Origin: Acidobacteriota bacterium
GTDB lineage: Bacteria; Acidobacteriota; Vicinamibacteria; Vicinamibacterales; UBA2999
NCBI GenBank assembly: GCA_030697165.1
Contig: JAUYQQ010000008.1
Location: forward strand, 5,001 to 69,000
Length of the DNA stretch: 64,000 nt
Direction: 5' to 3'
Part shown: positions 18,017-26,374 of the stretch, piece after piece
How positions within the stretch are numbered: the first letter of the stretch is position 1
How the letters are laid out: each line of letters begins with the position of its first letter
Notes under the pieces: model-generated
Seen by the model: the letters and a program-made list of their open reading frames with translations, nothing else
Databases searched by the model: none
Told to the model about the DNA's origin: nothing
Made by a program: the position numbers and the translations under genes

Positions 18017-19230
18017 CGCCGGGTGTGCTTTTCCTGAGATGGCTGTGGAAAACCACACCCGGCGTCCTCGCGCTGCTCGTTGCGGCCGGTTGCGCCGGCG
18101 AGCCGCAGTCGTGGGCCGAGCTCAAGCGGCGATTGCCTGGCATGGAGTCGGAGCAGCGCGACGCGGCGATCGAGAAGTTCATCGCCGCCAGGGGCGGTAC
18201 GCCGATCATCGAGAACCAGACCCGGCTGGTGTTCTTCGCCAGGGACGTCAACGGCAAGACCCCGCGCGTGGTCGGCGACTTCAACGCGTGGGCCGCTACG
18301 CCACAAGGCTACGACGCCGCCATCGGCAAGATGACCCGCGTCGACGGGACGACGTGGTCGTACCTTGAAGGCACGGCGTACACGAATGCCCGCGCCGAGT
18401 ACGTCTTCTTCTTCGACGAAGAGACGGCGGCCGATCCGCTGAACCCGCGGGCGGTGCAGGCTTACGCCGGGCCGCGCTCGGAGGTTCGCATGCCGTTCTG
18501 GGTCGCCAACCCGGAAGTGGATGACGAGACGCCCGCGCCGGCCGGCGAGCTGATTGCCGACACGATCATCTCGCGCGAGCTGTTGGGTCCCAGGCGCGTG
18601 TGGTACTACCTGCCTCCTGGCTATGCGGCGAGCGACACGCTGTATCCCGTGATGTACGTCCTCGACGGCGGCAACTACGTGGAGAGGATGGACGTGCCGC
18701 GCGTGCTGGACCGGCTCATCGCGCGCAAGGCCATTCCGCCGGTGATCGCAGTGTTCTCGGAGCCAGGCGATCGGCAGGAAGAGTACACCCGTAACCCGCG
18801 GTGGCGGGCGTTCATCACCAGCGAACTCGTGCCGCAGATCGACAAACGCTTCCGCACCTTCCCGGCGCCGGACCACCGCATTGTTCTCGGCAGCTCACTT
18901 GCCGCCTACGGCGCGGTCGATCTCGCGGTCGAGTTCCCGGCTGTGTTCGGTTTGTGCGCCGCGCTTGCCCCGCCAGAGCAGGTGTCGTCGGTGATTGCCA
19001 ACCAGGCGCACGCGCGGGCCGCCGCCGTATCGATCCGGTTCTTCGTGTTGGGAGGCGTCTACGACGCCATGGTCGACGGCGCCCGCCGGCTGCGGACCAC
19101 GCTCGACGGCGTGAACGCGCCGGTCACCTACCTGGAAGTGTCGGAAGGGCACAACACCAACACCTTCCGCAATCACCTGGACGATGCGATCAACGCGCTG
19201 CTGCAACATCAACAGGAGCCAAGGAGATAA
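18013..19230 (+). CDS. esterase-D-like hydrolase with N-terminal CBM48-like domain, lipoprotein
   Basis: 405 residues. The N-terminus has a hydrophobic run ending LLVAAGCAG, a plausible lipobox with Cys. Residues ~65-150 contain the early-set pattern VVGDFNAWAAT typical of CBM48/glycogen-binding domains. The C-terminal ~230 residues are alpha/beta-hydrolase of the enterochelin-esterase type: RVWYYLPPGYAASDTLYPVMYVLDGG, a nucleophile elbow VLGSSLAAYG (GSSLA instead of the usual GxSxG), and a catalytic His in SEGHNTNTFRNHL. Substrate unknown. The last codons (QQEPRR) are encoded by the left arm of a palindromic repeat. It is co-transcribed with rlmN by overlap. Confidence 0.82.
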
Positions 19231-19265
19231 AGAGAAATATTCTCTTGGACTCCTGAACTCCTGTT
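19211..19265. terminator. CAGGAG-family hairpin between two convergent genes
   Basis: AACAGGAG ... AAGAGAA-TAT-TCTCTT ... CTCCTGTT forms a long imperfect stem. It begins inside the esterase gene and ends at the purD stop, so it can terminate either transcript. Relatives occur at 31081-31117 and 34658-34712. No U-run follows; the terminator role is inferred from position. Confidence 0.6.
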
Positions 19266-20584
19266 TATGCTCTTGGGCTCGCCAGGGCCTTTTGACCGAT
19301 GTCGCGGCGGAACTGCATGCCGTCGAAGTGGATCTTGCTGGCCGCTTCATAGGCGCGGGCGATGGCGATCTTGAACGAGGATCCGGTCCCGACGACCGTG
19401 AGCACGCGCCCACCGGCCGTGACCAGATCAGCGCCACGCAGTTTCACGCCGGCGTGAAACACCATCACGTCGGAACAGTCGCGCGCCACTTCGTCCAGGC
19501 CGGTGATGACGTCACCCGAGCGCACCTCGCCGGGATAGCCGTGGGCGGCAAGGACGACGCCCACCGACACGTGCCGGGAGTCGGGAGTCGGGAGTCGGGA
19601 GTCGGCCACACGACCTTCAGCGGCGGCCATCAACACAGGCGCGAGCGGCTCGGTCAGCAGCGGCAGCACGACCTGCGCCTCGGGATCGCCGAAGCGGACG
19701 TTGAACTCGATCACCTTGGGGCCGTCAGGCGTCAGCATCAACCCGCAGTAGAGAAAGCCGCGGAACGGTGTGCCTTCGGCGGCCATTCCTTCGAGGACGG
19801 GCCGGACGATCTCGCGCTCGACCTGGGCCTGCAGCGACGCAGTCATCAGCGGGCTGGGCGAGAAGGCGCCCATGCCGCCGGTATTGGGGCCTTCGTCGTG
19901 GTCGAAGATGCGCTTGTGGTCCTGCGCCGACAGCAACGACACGTAGTCCACGCCGGCGGCCACGACAAAGAACGAGACCTCGGGACCGGTGAGCAGTTCC
20001 TCCAGAACCACCCGCGCCCCGGCGTCGCCAAAGCTGCGATCGACCATGGCCGCCTGCACGGCGGCCTCGGCGGTGGCGCGGTCGGGCGCCACGACCACTC
20101 CCTTGCCGGCGGCCAGGCCGTCGGCCTTCACGACCAGTGCGTCACCAAACTCACCCGAGCGAATGGCCGCCAGCGCCTGGTCTGCCGAGGTGCACACGCG
20201 ATAGTGCGCGGTGGGCACCTGGTGCCGCTGCATGAAATCCTTGGCGAACGCCTTGCTGGTCTCGAGCTGGGCGGCGGCGCGGGTCGGGCCAAAGACCAGG
20301 CGGCCTTCGGCGGCCAGTCGATCGGCCAGGCCGCGGCCCAGTGGCGCTTCGGGTCCCACCACCGTCAGGTCGATGCGTTCGCGGGCGATCAGCTGAACCA
20401 CGGCATCGAGATCCAGGATGTCGAGTGGTTCAGTATTGATGGGCATGGTCCGGCTAAAGCCGGACGCCACAGACATTGCTTGGTTGCCAGGAGCGCAGAG
20501 TAAGTAGTCAACCCCGGGTTCTTGACCCAGCTTCCAGGCCAAGGCGTGCTCGCGCCCGCCGGAGCCGATAATGAGGATGCGCAT
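19265..20584 (-). CDS. purD: phosphoribosylamine-glycine ligase (GAR synthetase)
   Basis: Second step of purine synthesis, ATP-grasp enzyme, 439 residues. MRILIIGSGGREHALAWKL, GPEAPLGRGLADRL, KADGLAAGKGVVVAPD, SQDHK-type (SAQDHKRIFDHDEGPNTGGMGAFSP) and VIEFNVRFGDPEAQVVLPLL are present. Two palindromic repeats are in frame. VASGFSRTM at residues ~39-47 comes from the GTCCGGCTAAAGCCGGAC element. DSRLPTPDSR at ~327-336 comes from four GGGAGTC heptads, in the loop before HVSVGVVLAAHGYPG. Both positions are length-variable relative to E. coli PurD. It is the only de novo purine gene of the window away from the main block. Confidence 0.96.
   Translation of the reverse strand: MRILIIGSGGREHALAWKLGQEPGVDYLLCAPGNQAMSVASGFSRTMPINTEPLDILDLDAVVQLIARERIDLTVVGPEAPLGRGLADRLAAEGRLVFGPTRAAAQLETSKAFAKDFMQRHQVPTAHYRVCTSADQALAAIRSGEFGDALVVKADGLAAGKGVVVAPDRATAEAAVQAAMVDRSFGDAGARVVLEELLTGPEVSFFVVAAGVDYVSLLSAQDHKRIFDHDEGPNTGGMGAFSPSPLMTASLQAQVEREIVRPVLEGMAAEGTPFRGFLYCGLMLTPDGPKVIEFNVRFGDPEAQVVLPLLTEPLAPVLMAAAEGRVADSRLPTPDSRHVSVGVVLAAHGYPGEVRSGDVITGLDEVARDCSDVMVFHAGVKLRGADLVTAGGRVLTVVGTGSSFKIAIARAYEAASKIHFDGMQFRRDIGQKALASPRA
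19574..19605. repeat. GGGAGTC heptad repeat in frame in purD
   Basis: Four perfect GGGAGTC units (plus strand) read on the minus strand as DSRLPTPDSR. A 7-base unit in four copies plus flanks leaves the frame open. The sequence can form a four-run G-quadruplex on the plus, non-coding strand. Confidence 0.9.
20448..20470. repeat. GTCCGGCTAAAGCCGGAC element in frame in purD
   Basis: The 18-base palindrome plus GCCAC, identical to the left copy in purL. It encodes VASGFSR of PurD near residue 40. Confidence 0.9.
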
Positions 20585-20797
20585 TGGCGGTTTAGGGCGA
20601 TTGACTTCCGGGGTGGGCTGTAGCCATCTATGTCATTGATAACACTAGATTTATCTGTGTTATCTGTGTCATCTGCGGCCCCGTCTGCGTTTGTGATAGC
20701 CTAGCATACTTGTCCCGTCGGTCGCGGACCGGCAAGGGGCCCAAATCTCGTGATGTGATGATTTGGATGAAAACTGGTCGAAAGGGGGTGACTACAG
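20585..20797. other. divergent intergenic region purD-rpsU
   Basis: 213 bases holding the promoters of purD (minus) and rpsU (plus). It includes AT-rich text with repeated ATCTGTGT (TTATCTGTGTTATCTGTG, about 20650-20680) and TTGATAACACTAGATTTATC. TTGATA with TTATCT 18 bases later is a weak -35/-10 candidate on the plus strand. No riboswitch fold was recognised. Confidence 0.4.
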
Positions 20798-20995
20798 ATG
20801 GCCGAAGTGAAATTGCAAGAGGGTGAGTCGATCGAAAGCGCGTTGCGACGTTTCAAGCGCAAGGTGCAGCAGGAAGACATCATCAAGGACATCAAGAAGC
20901 ACTCCTTCTATTTGAAGCCGGGTGACAAGCGCCGCGCGAAGCAGGCGCTCGCCCGGAAGCGCAATCGGAAGAAGGCTCGCCGCGAGACCGAATAA
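20798..20995 (+). CDS. rpsU: 30S ribosomal protein S21
   Basis: 65-residue basic S21 (MAEVKLQEGESIESALRRFKRKVQQEDII, KPGDKRRAKQALARKRNRKKARR). A strong AAAGGGGGTG ribosome-binding site lies 8 bases before the ATG. It binds the 30S platform near the anti-SD. In other bacteria it is often followed by yqeY/dnaG; here a STAS gene follows. Confidence 0.96.
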   Translation: MAEVKLQEGESIESALRRFKRKVQQEDIIKDIKKHSFYLKPGDKRRAKQALARKRNRKKARRETE

Positions 20996-21002
20996 CGGGG
21001 CG

Positions 21003-21032
21003 TGGGGTCTTTAGGGGCCCCAACCCTTTTCT
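21003..21032 (+). terminator. possible terminator after rpsU
   Basis: TGGGG TCTTTAGGGG CCCCA followed by ACCCTTTTC. A 5-bp stem with a G-rich loop and a short T-run lies just after the rpsU stop. It is weak but in the right place. A second hairpin, GGGCG-GCTAA-CGCCC, follows at 21058-21072. Confidence 0.4.
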
Positions 21033-21111
21033 CGTGGTAACATTCGACACCTTTTTAGGGCGGCTAACGCCCACGATCTAAGGGTTTTACCGACGCAGAG
21101 GATCTAAGCGA

Positions 21112-21450
21112 ATGGAAATCGTCGAACGCACTGTGAACGATGTGACCGTGCTCGACCTCAAGGGCAAGATGACCCTTGGCGAGGGCGACGAGTTGCTGAA
21201 GGACAAGATCAACAGCCTGTTGGCCGCCGGCAAGAAGAAGCTGTTGCTCAATCTCGAAGGCGTGCCGTACATCGACAGCGCGGGCCTGGGCGAAGTGGTC
21301 CGGACGTACACCACGGTCAGCCGCCAGGGCGGCAGCCTCAAGCTGCTGAACCTGACCAAGCGCATCGAAGACCTGCTGTCGATCACCAAGTTGCTGACGG
21401 TATTTGACACCTTCGATTCGGAGGCGGAAGCCGTCAAGAGCTACAAGTAA
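21112..21450 (+). CDS. STAS-domain anti-sigma factor antagonist-like protein
   Basis: 112-residue single STAS domain of the SpoIIAA type. The phosphorylatable Ser is S56 in GVPYIDSAGLGEVV, and LKLLNLTKRIEDLLSITKLLTVFDTFDSEAEA is the typical C-terminal half. A partner-switching role is known for the family; no kinase or sigma factor is adjacent. It abuts the prenyltransferase gene without a gap, so it heads the glycan-like operon. Confidence 0.9.
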   Translation: MEIVERTVNDVTVLDLKGKMTLGEGDELLKDKINSLLAAGKKKLLLNLEGVPYIDSAGLGEVVRTYTTVSRQGGSLKLLNLTKRIEDLLSITKLLTVFDTFDSEAEAVKSYK

Positions 21451-22347
21451 GTGGAGACGCGGTCCCCGGTCGCGAACCTGATCATTTCGCTGCGACCGGA
21501 TCAATGGACCAAGAACCTGATTGTCTTTGCGGCGCTGGTTTTTGCCGTCAAATTGTTCGACCCGGCCGCCTTGGCGCTAGCTTCGGCGGCCTTTTTGATT
21601 TTTTGCGCGTTGTCCGGAAGCGTCTACCTGATCAACGACGTTTCCGATCGAGAGGCCGATCGCCTGCATCCGCTCAAGCGGCTGCGGCCCATCGCCTCGG
21701 GCGCGCTCGGCGCCGGCACCGCCCTCGGGTGGGCGATTGGGCTGAGCGTCGTCGCGTTGGCCGCGGCATACGCGCTGCGGCCGCTGTTTGCGGTAGCTGC
21801 CGCGGCGTACCTGGCGCTCTTCGCCTTGTACACGCACACGCTCAAGCATGTCGTGATCCTCGACGTGATGTCGATCGCGATTGGCTTCGTGCTGCGGGCC
21901 GTGGCGGGTGGATTGGTAATCGGAGTGCCGGTCAGCGACTGGTTGCTGGTCTGCACCATCCTGCTGGCATTGTTCCTGGGCCTGGCCAAGCGGCGGCATG
22001 AAATCACCGCGCTGGCCGATGGGGCCTCGGGACACCGGCGAATTCTGGAGGAGTACGATCCGTACTTGCTCGATCAGATGATCGCGATCGTAGCGGCGGC
22101 GACACTCGTCGTCTACATCATCTACTGCGCGAGCCCCGACACAGCCGAGCGGTTCGGCACCCACCTGCTGGTGCTGACCACGCCCTTTCCGATCTACGGC
22201 ATCTTCCGGTACCTGTACCTCGTGCATCGCAAGCACGGTGGCGGCAGCCCGTCGGACTTGCTGTTGCGGGATCGCCCGCTGCTGAGCTGTGTAGCGCTGT
22301 GGGGCATCGCGGTAGTCACGATCATCTATCGGCCGTACGCGTCGTAA
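21451..22347 (+). CDS. UbiA-family enzyme, decaprenyl-phosphate phosphoribosyltransferase-like
   Basis: 298-residue membrane enzyme with about eight hydrophobic segments, from a GTG that directly follows the STAS stop. LRPDQWTKNLIVFAALVFA matches the N-terminal signature of the DPPR-synthase branch of UbiA (RP.QW.KN), and the Mg-binding motif is NDVSDREADRLHPLKRLRP. The second acidic site is less clear (LYTHTLKHVVILDVMSIAIGFVLRAVAGG). In that branch the enzyme transfers phosphoribose to a polyprenyl phosphate, giving a lipid-linked pentose donor. The glycosyltransferases downstream fit that role; the actual lipid and sugar are inferred. Confidence 0.82.
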   Translation: METRSPVANLIISLRPDQWTKNLIVFAALVFAVKLFDPAALALASAAFLIFCALSGSVYLINDVSDREADRLHPLKRLRPIASGALGAGTALGWAIGLSVVALAAAYALRPLFAVAAAAYLALFALYTHTLKHVVILDVMSIAIGFVLRAVAGGLVIGVPVSDWLLVCTILLALFLGLAKRRHEITALADGASGHRRILEEYDPYLLDQMIAIVAAATLVVYIIYCASPDTAERFGTHLLVLTTPFPIYGIFRYLYLVHRKHGGGSPSDLLLRDRPLLSCVALWGIAVVTIIYRPYAS

Positions 22348-22354
22348 CTGAGAC

Positions 22355-23641
22355 GTGACGCGTTCAACAGTCGCCATTCGAAAGACCTCGCCCGCGACGG
22401 TCCTGAAGGACACGCACGCGGTCATGAACCTTGCCGGGTACCAGGACGTCATCGCCCGGGACGCCGATACCGCGCTCAAGATCAACATCTCGTGGCACTT
22501 CTTCTTCCCCGGCTGCTCGACCACGCCGTGGCAGCTCGATGGCGTGATCCGCGCCATGAAACAGGACGGTTACGACCCGGCCCTGATCCATGCCTGCCAC
22601 AACCGCACCGTCGTGATCGACGCCCACCTCGGCGAGGAAGCGAACAAGCAGCTGCCGGTGGTGCAGGCGCACGGCATCCGCAACGTGCACCTCTACGAGG
22701 GCGACGAACCGTGGCTCAACGTCCGCGAGGCGGTCGGCAGCGAGCTGGCCGACAAGTTCCTCTGCCTCAAGCAGGTCTACCCCGACGGCTTCATGATCCC
22801 GAAGCGCTTCATCGGGGAGAACATCATCCACCTGCCGACGGTCAAGACCCACGTCTTCACGACCACGACCGGGGCCATGAAGAACGCCTTCGGCGGGCTG
22901 CTGAACGAGCGCCGCCACTGGACCCACCCGGTGATCCACGAGACGCTGGTCGACCTGTTGATGATCCAGAAGAAAATCCACCGCGGCGTGTTCGCGGTCA
23001 TGGACGGCACCTTCGCCGGCGACGGCCCCGGGCCGCGCTGCATGGTGCCGCACGTCAAGAACGTGATGCTGGCCAGCGCCGACCAGGTCGCGATCGATGC
23101 GGTGGCCGCCAAGCTGATGGGCATGGATCCGATGTCGATCAAGTACATCCGGATGGCGCACGACCTCGGCCTCGGCTGCGGCGACCCGCGCGAGATCGAG
23201 ATCGTCGGCGACGTCGAGGCGGCGAAAGAGAACTGGCAGTTCACCGGCCCGTTCAAGAAGATGACGTTCGCGTCGAAGATGCAACACCACATTTACTGGG
23301 GACCCCTGCGCAAGCCGATCGAGTGGTCGCTGAAAACGGTGCTCGCGCCGTGGGCATACATCGCGAGCGTGATCTACCACGACAGCTACTGGTACCCGGT
23401 AAACGCCGAGCGCCAGATGAAACAGGCCCTGGCGAGCCCGTGGGGACGGCTGTTCGAGAACTGGGAACAGCTGACACCCGACGCCAATGGCTATCCGCAG
23501 GTGGGCGAATCGCCCGCCGCAATCACGCGTGCCGGCATGCACGCATTCAAGCAATCAATCGGCATTCTCGGCACCTGCATCGCAGAGGCGCCCGAGTTTG
23601 CCAGCCGGAAACGCCGCCAGCAGGCGAAGTCCGAGTCCTGA
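22355..23641 (+). CDS. DUF362 domain protein
   Basis: 428 residues from a GTG at 22355. The DUF362 core is seen in LKINISWHFFFPGCSTTPWQLDGVI, IIHLPTVKTHVFTTTTGAMKNAFGGLLNERRHW, DLLMIQKKIHRGVFAVMDGTFAGDGPGPR and ADQVAIDAVAAKLMG. The ferredoxin extension found in many DUF362 proteins is absent; the C-terminal 130 residues carry no CxxC motifs. The family's reaction is not established. Its place between the prenyltransferase and the glycosyltransferases suggests a surface-polymer role. Confidence 0.85.
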   Translation: MTRSTVAIRKTSPATVLKDTHAVMNLAGYQDVIARDADTALKINISWHFFFPGCSTTPWQLDGVIRAMKQDGYDPALIHACHNRTVVIDAHLGEEANKQLPVVQAHGIRNVHLYEGDEPWLNVREAVGSELADKFLCLKQVYPDGFMIPKRFIGENIIHLPTVKTHVFTTTTGAMKNAFGGLLNERRHWTHPVIHETLVDLLMIQKKIHRGVFAVMDGTFAGDGPGPRCMVPHVKNVMLASADQVAIDAVAAKLMGMDPMSIKYIRMAHDLGLGCGDPREIEIVGDVEAAKENWQFTGPFKKMTFASKMQHHIYWGPLRKPIEWSLKTVLAPWAYIASVIYHDSYWYPVNAERQMKQALASPWGRLFENWEQLTPDANGYPQVGESPAAITRAGMHAFKQSIGILGTCIAEAPEFASRKRRQQAKSES

Positions 23642-23651
23642 GGTTCAGTCG

Positions 23652-24734
23652 ATGAGCGAGTTCACCATTCGTTCCGAGTCGGTCGACGTCGAGCAGATCA
23701 TGAAGCAGATCCGCGCCCGCATTCTCGAGAAGCGCGGCGCCGACTACACCGAAGATCAGATCCGCGAGCTGGCCAGCGTCCGGCTCGAGAAGTTCCTGGA
23801 GCCCCGCAACCTGCGCTCCGACCTGCTCGAGCAGTTCCGCAAGAGCCGGCCGGCGGTCACCACCGAGCCGCCCACGATCGAGGCGCCCTACGCCTTCGAC
23901 GACCAGACGCTGTTTGCCTCGCATCGCGCGCCGCTGCGCTTCATGCGCAAGCTGCTGATGCCGATCCTGAAGCTGTTCTTCAACCCGAACGTGCTCAACC
24001 AGATCCTCCATACGCAGTCGCAGTTCAACGTCGACCTGCTGAAGCGCGAGTCGCGCCGGAAGATCGAGTTCGACCGCTCGCGCGCCGAGTGGAACGCGCT
24101 CTACTACGAGGTGCTGCACAACCTGGTGCTCGAGACCACCCGCATGGGCATCGAGGCCCAGAACCTGCGGATGCGCGTCGAATCGCTGTCGAGCCGGCTC
24201 GACTTCAGCGAGCGCCGGGTGCGGGCGCTCGAAGGCGTGGTCCAGTACCGCCCCGAGGTGATTCATGCGCCGGCGCGGCGCGAACGCGAACGCGAGGACG
24301 ACGAGCCGGCCGCGACGCCGGCCCCCGCCGGGTCGTTCGAGGGCTTCGTCCCGGCCGGCAATCAACCGAACCAGGGCCAGGGGCAAGCCGCCCAGGGTGA
24401 TGGCAGCCGCAAGCGCCGGCGAAGACGCCGCGGCCGGCGCGGTGGGACCGGCCTGCCGGGCTCGCCCGGAGTGGGTGGCGGTGCGGCCCTGGCCGGGCAG
24501 CCCGGAGGTCCCCAGGACGGCGAGGCCTTCGAGGCCGGCGAGTCGGATGGGCCCGACGACGGCGAAGGCTTCGACGGCGGCGACGACATGGGCGGCCCGG
24601 AGGATGTGGGCGGCGCCCAGACCTCCGCCTCCGAACAGGTTTCGGACACCCGCGGCGAGTCCGCCGCCGCTCCCCAGGACCCGGGCGAGCCGCGGCGCGA
24701 CCTCCCCTCTTCCGACGATAACGGCGAGCAGTGA
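23652..24734 (+). CDS. coiled-coil protein with long disordered Arg/Gly/acidic tail
   Basis: 360 residues from the ATG at 23652. Residues 1-70 are helical and charged (VEQIMKQIRARILEKRGADYTEDQIRELASVRLEKFLEP). A middle segment ends in a long helix or coiled coil (YYEVLHNLVLETTRMGIEAQNLRMRVESLSSRLDFSERRVRALEGVV, ~155-200). From ~215 the chain is low-complexity: a proline/alanine stretch, KRRRRRRGRRGG (~255-267), then Gly/Asp/Glu-rich sequence to the end. I do not recognise a family. It overlaps the next gene by GTGA, so its product is made with the first glycosyltransferase, whose own tail is also Arg/Gly-rich. Confidence 0.72.
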   Translation: MSEFTIRSESVDVEQIMKQIRARILEKRGADYTEDQIRELASVRLEKFLEPRNLRSDLLEQFRKSRPAVTTEPPTIEAPYAFDDQTLFASHRAPLRFMRKLLMPILKLFFNPNVLNQILHTQSQFNVDLLKRESRRKIEFDRSRAEWNALYYEVLHNLVLETTRMGIEAQNLRMRVESLSSRLDFSERRVRALEGVVQYRPEVIHAPARREREREDDEPAATPAPAGSFEGFVPAGNQPNQGQGQAAQGDGSRKRRRRRRGRRGGTGLPGSPGVGGGAALAGQPGGPQDGEAFEAGESDGPDDGEGFDGGDDMGGPEDVGGAQTSASEQVSDTRGESAAAPQDPGEPRRDLPSSDDNGEQ

Positions 24735-26374
24735 AGGTCGCGGTCGTCGTCCAGCGGTACGGCGCCGACATCAACGGCGGCGCCGAGCAGCATGCCCGCT
24801 ATGTGGCCGAGCACCTGGGCAAGCACGTCCAGGTCGAGGTGCTCACCACGTGCGCGCATCGCGACTACATTTCCTGGAAGAACGAGCTGCCGGAAGGCAA
24901 GGAGCTCGTGAACGGGATTACCGTCCACCGCTTCCCGGTGGCGGTCGAACGCGACCCGATTGAATTCGGGAAGTGGTCGGCCACCGTATTCACCAAGCGC
25001 CATTCGCTCGGCGACGAGCTTGCGTGGCTTGACGCCGAAGGCCCGACCAGCCCGGCCCTGATCAACCACATCAAGGCGCACGAAGCCGATTACGACTTCT
25101 TCATCTTCTTCAGCTTCCGTTATCACCACTCGTTCTACGGCTGCCGCGCCGTGGCCTCGAAGGCGATCCTGGTGCCGACCGCGGAACGCGATGGCGCGCT
25201 CGGGCTCGGCATCTTCCCGCCGGTGTTCCGCGGCATCCGCGCGTTGATGTACAACTCGTTCGAGGAACGCGCGCTGATCCAGGGCGTATCCAACAACCAG
25301 TCGGTGCCGGGCGTGGTGGTCGGCGTCGGTTCCGAGATCCCCGAGCGCTCGAACGGCGGCCGCTTCCGGCAGAAGTTCGACATCCGGGATCGCTTTGCGA
25401 TCTACGTCGGCCGCATCGACGAGAACAAGGGCTGCGTCGAGCTGTTCAACTTCTTCGAGCATTACAGCGCCGCGCTGGTTGACGGCATGCACCTGGTGCT
25501 GGTCGGCACACCGCACGTGCCCATTCCCACGCACCCGCGCATTCACCACCTAGGCTTCCTCGAAGATCAGGACAAGTACGACGCGATGGCCGCGGCCGAA
25601 GTGCTGATCATGCCGTCGTACCTCGAAAGCCTGTCGATGGTGGCGCTCGAGGCGTGGGCGATGGGCAAGCCCGTACTCGCCAACGCCAAGTGCGACGTGC
25701 TGCAGGGCCAGTGCCTCCGCAGCAACGCCGGGTTGTTCTACGACAACTTTCACGAATTCGCCGAGACCATGCGCGCGATCGATTCCGGGCCGAACCTGCA
25801 GCAAGCCCTCGGCCGGAACGGGCGCGCGTTCTTCGAGCGCAACTACGCCTGGCCGGTGATCGAGAAGAAGTACGTCGAGATGCTGGAGCAGTTGTCGAAA
25901 GAGACCCCGTCGCGGACGATGGAGCCGATGCCGGGTTGGTTCAGCCGCCGGCGCCGCACCTTGCCGCCCGCTGACAGCATCGTCAAGCAACTGCCGACCG
26001 GGGCCTATCGGGAAGCGAGAAGTGAGAAGTCGGAAGTGAGAAGCGGGCGAAGCGCGAGAACTGAGCGGCCCGCTGTCTCGCAATCGCCGGCGCCGAGCCG
26101 GCCGCCGCAGCCCGAGCGGCCACAGTTCCAGCCGCGTGACCCGCGCCGCGATCAGCGTCGTGATCAGCGTGGTCCACGGCCGGACGGCCGGTCAAAGCCG
26201 GACGCCAACCGCAAGCCCCTCGACGCCGCTCAGGGCAAGCCACCGGGCCCGCGCCCAGAGGGTGGGCGTCCTGAAGGTGGCAACCGCGGACGTGAGCAAC
26301 GGCGCGGAGGGCGCCCGCAGCGCCGACGAAGGCCCGGCGGCGGCGGCAACGGCGGCGGTCGCGGGGCAAAGTAG
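24731..26374 (+). CDS. GT4-type glycosyltransferase with repeat-derived basic tail
   Basis: 547 residues, GTG start. The GT-B fold part (1-~405) has MKVAVVVQRYGADINGGAEQHARYVAEHL, RFAIYVGRIDENKGCVELFNFF, HHLGFLEDQDKYDAMAAAEVLIMPSYLESLSMVALEAWAMGKPVL (E-x7-E) and NAGLFYDN. From ~425 the chain is disordered and strongly basic (RDPRRDQRRDQRGPR, RRGGRPQRRRRPGGGG). This tail runs across three intergenic-type repeats: GAAGTGAGAAG units at 26012-26059, a decayed GTCCGGC element at 26186-26207 and GCTCAGGGCAAGC at 26231-26243. It is paralogous to the fourth glycosyltransferase at 28694, which lacks the tail. Confidence 0.85.
   Translation: MKVAVVVQRYGADINGGAEQHARYVAEHLGKHVQVEVLTTCAHRDYISWKNELPEGKELVNGITVHRFPVAVERDPIEFGKWSATVFTKRHSLGDELAWLDAEGPTSPALINHIKAHEADYDFFIFFSFRYHHSFYGCRAVASKAILVPTAERDGALGLGIFPPVFRGIRALMYNSFEERALIQGVSNNQSVPGVVVGVGSEIPERSNGGRFRQKFDIRDRFAIYVGRIDENKGCVELFNFFEHYSAALVDGMHLVLVGTPHVPIPTHPRIHHLGFLEDQDKYDAMAAAEVLIMPSYLESLSMVALEAWAMGKPVLANAKCDVLQGQCLRSNAGLFYDNFHEFAETMRAIDSGPNLQQALGRNGRAFFERNYAWPVIEKKYVEMLEQLSKETPSRTMEPMPGWFSRRRRTLPPADSIVKQLPTGAYREARSEKSEVRSGRSARTERPAVSQSPAPSRPPQPERPQFQPRDPRRDQRRDQRGPRPDGRSKPDANRKPLDAAQGKPPGPRPEGGRPEGGNRGREQRRGGRPQRRRRPGGGGNGGGRGAK
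26012..26059 (+). repeat. GAAGTGAGAAG direct repeats inside the glycosyltransferase tail
   Basis: GAAGCGAGAAGTGAGAAG, then CGGAAGTGAGAAGCG, then CGAAGCGCGAGAA. These are imperfect 11-base direct repeats read as EARSEKSEVRSGRSAR. They are unlike the neighbouring high-GC codon pattern and resemble the intergenic repeats of the window. Confidence 0.65.

Noticed and set aside
19574-19605. Assembly artefact in purD
   Set aside because: The same heptad occurs at several other loci and leaves the frame intact, so it is more likely real.
20640-20700. Riboswitch or tRNA upstream of rpsU
   Set aside because: The ATCTGTGT repeats give no cloverleaf or known aptamer pattern.
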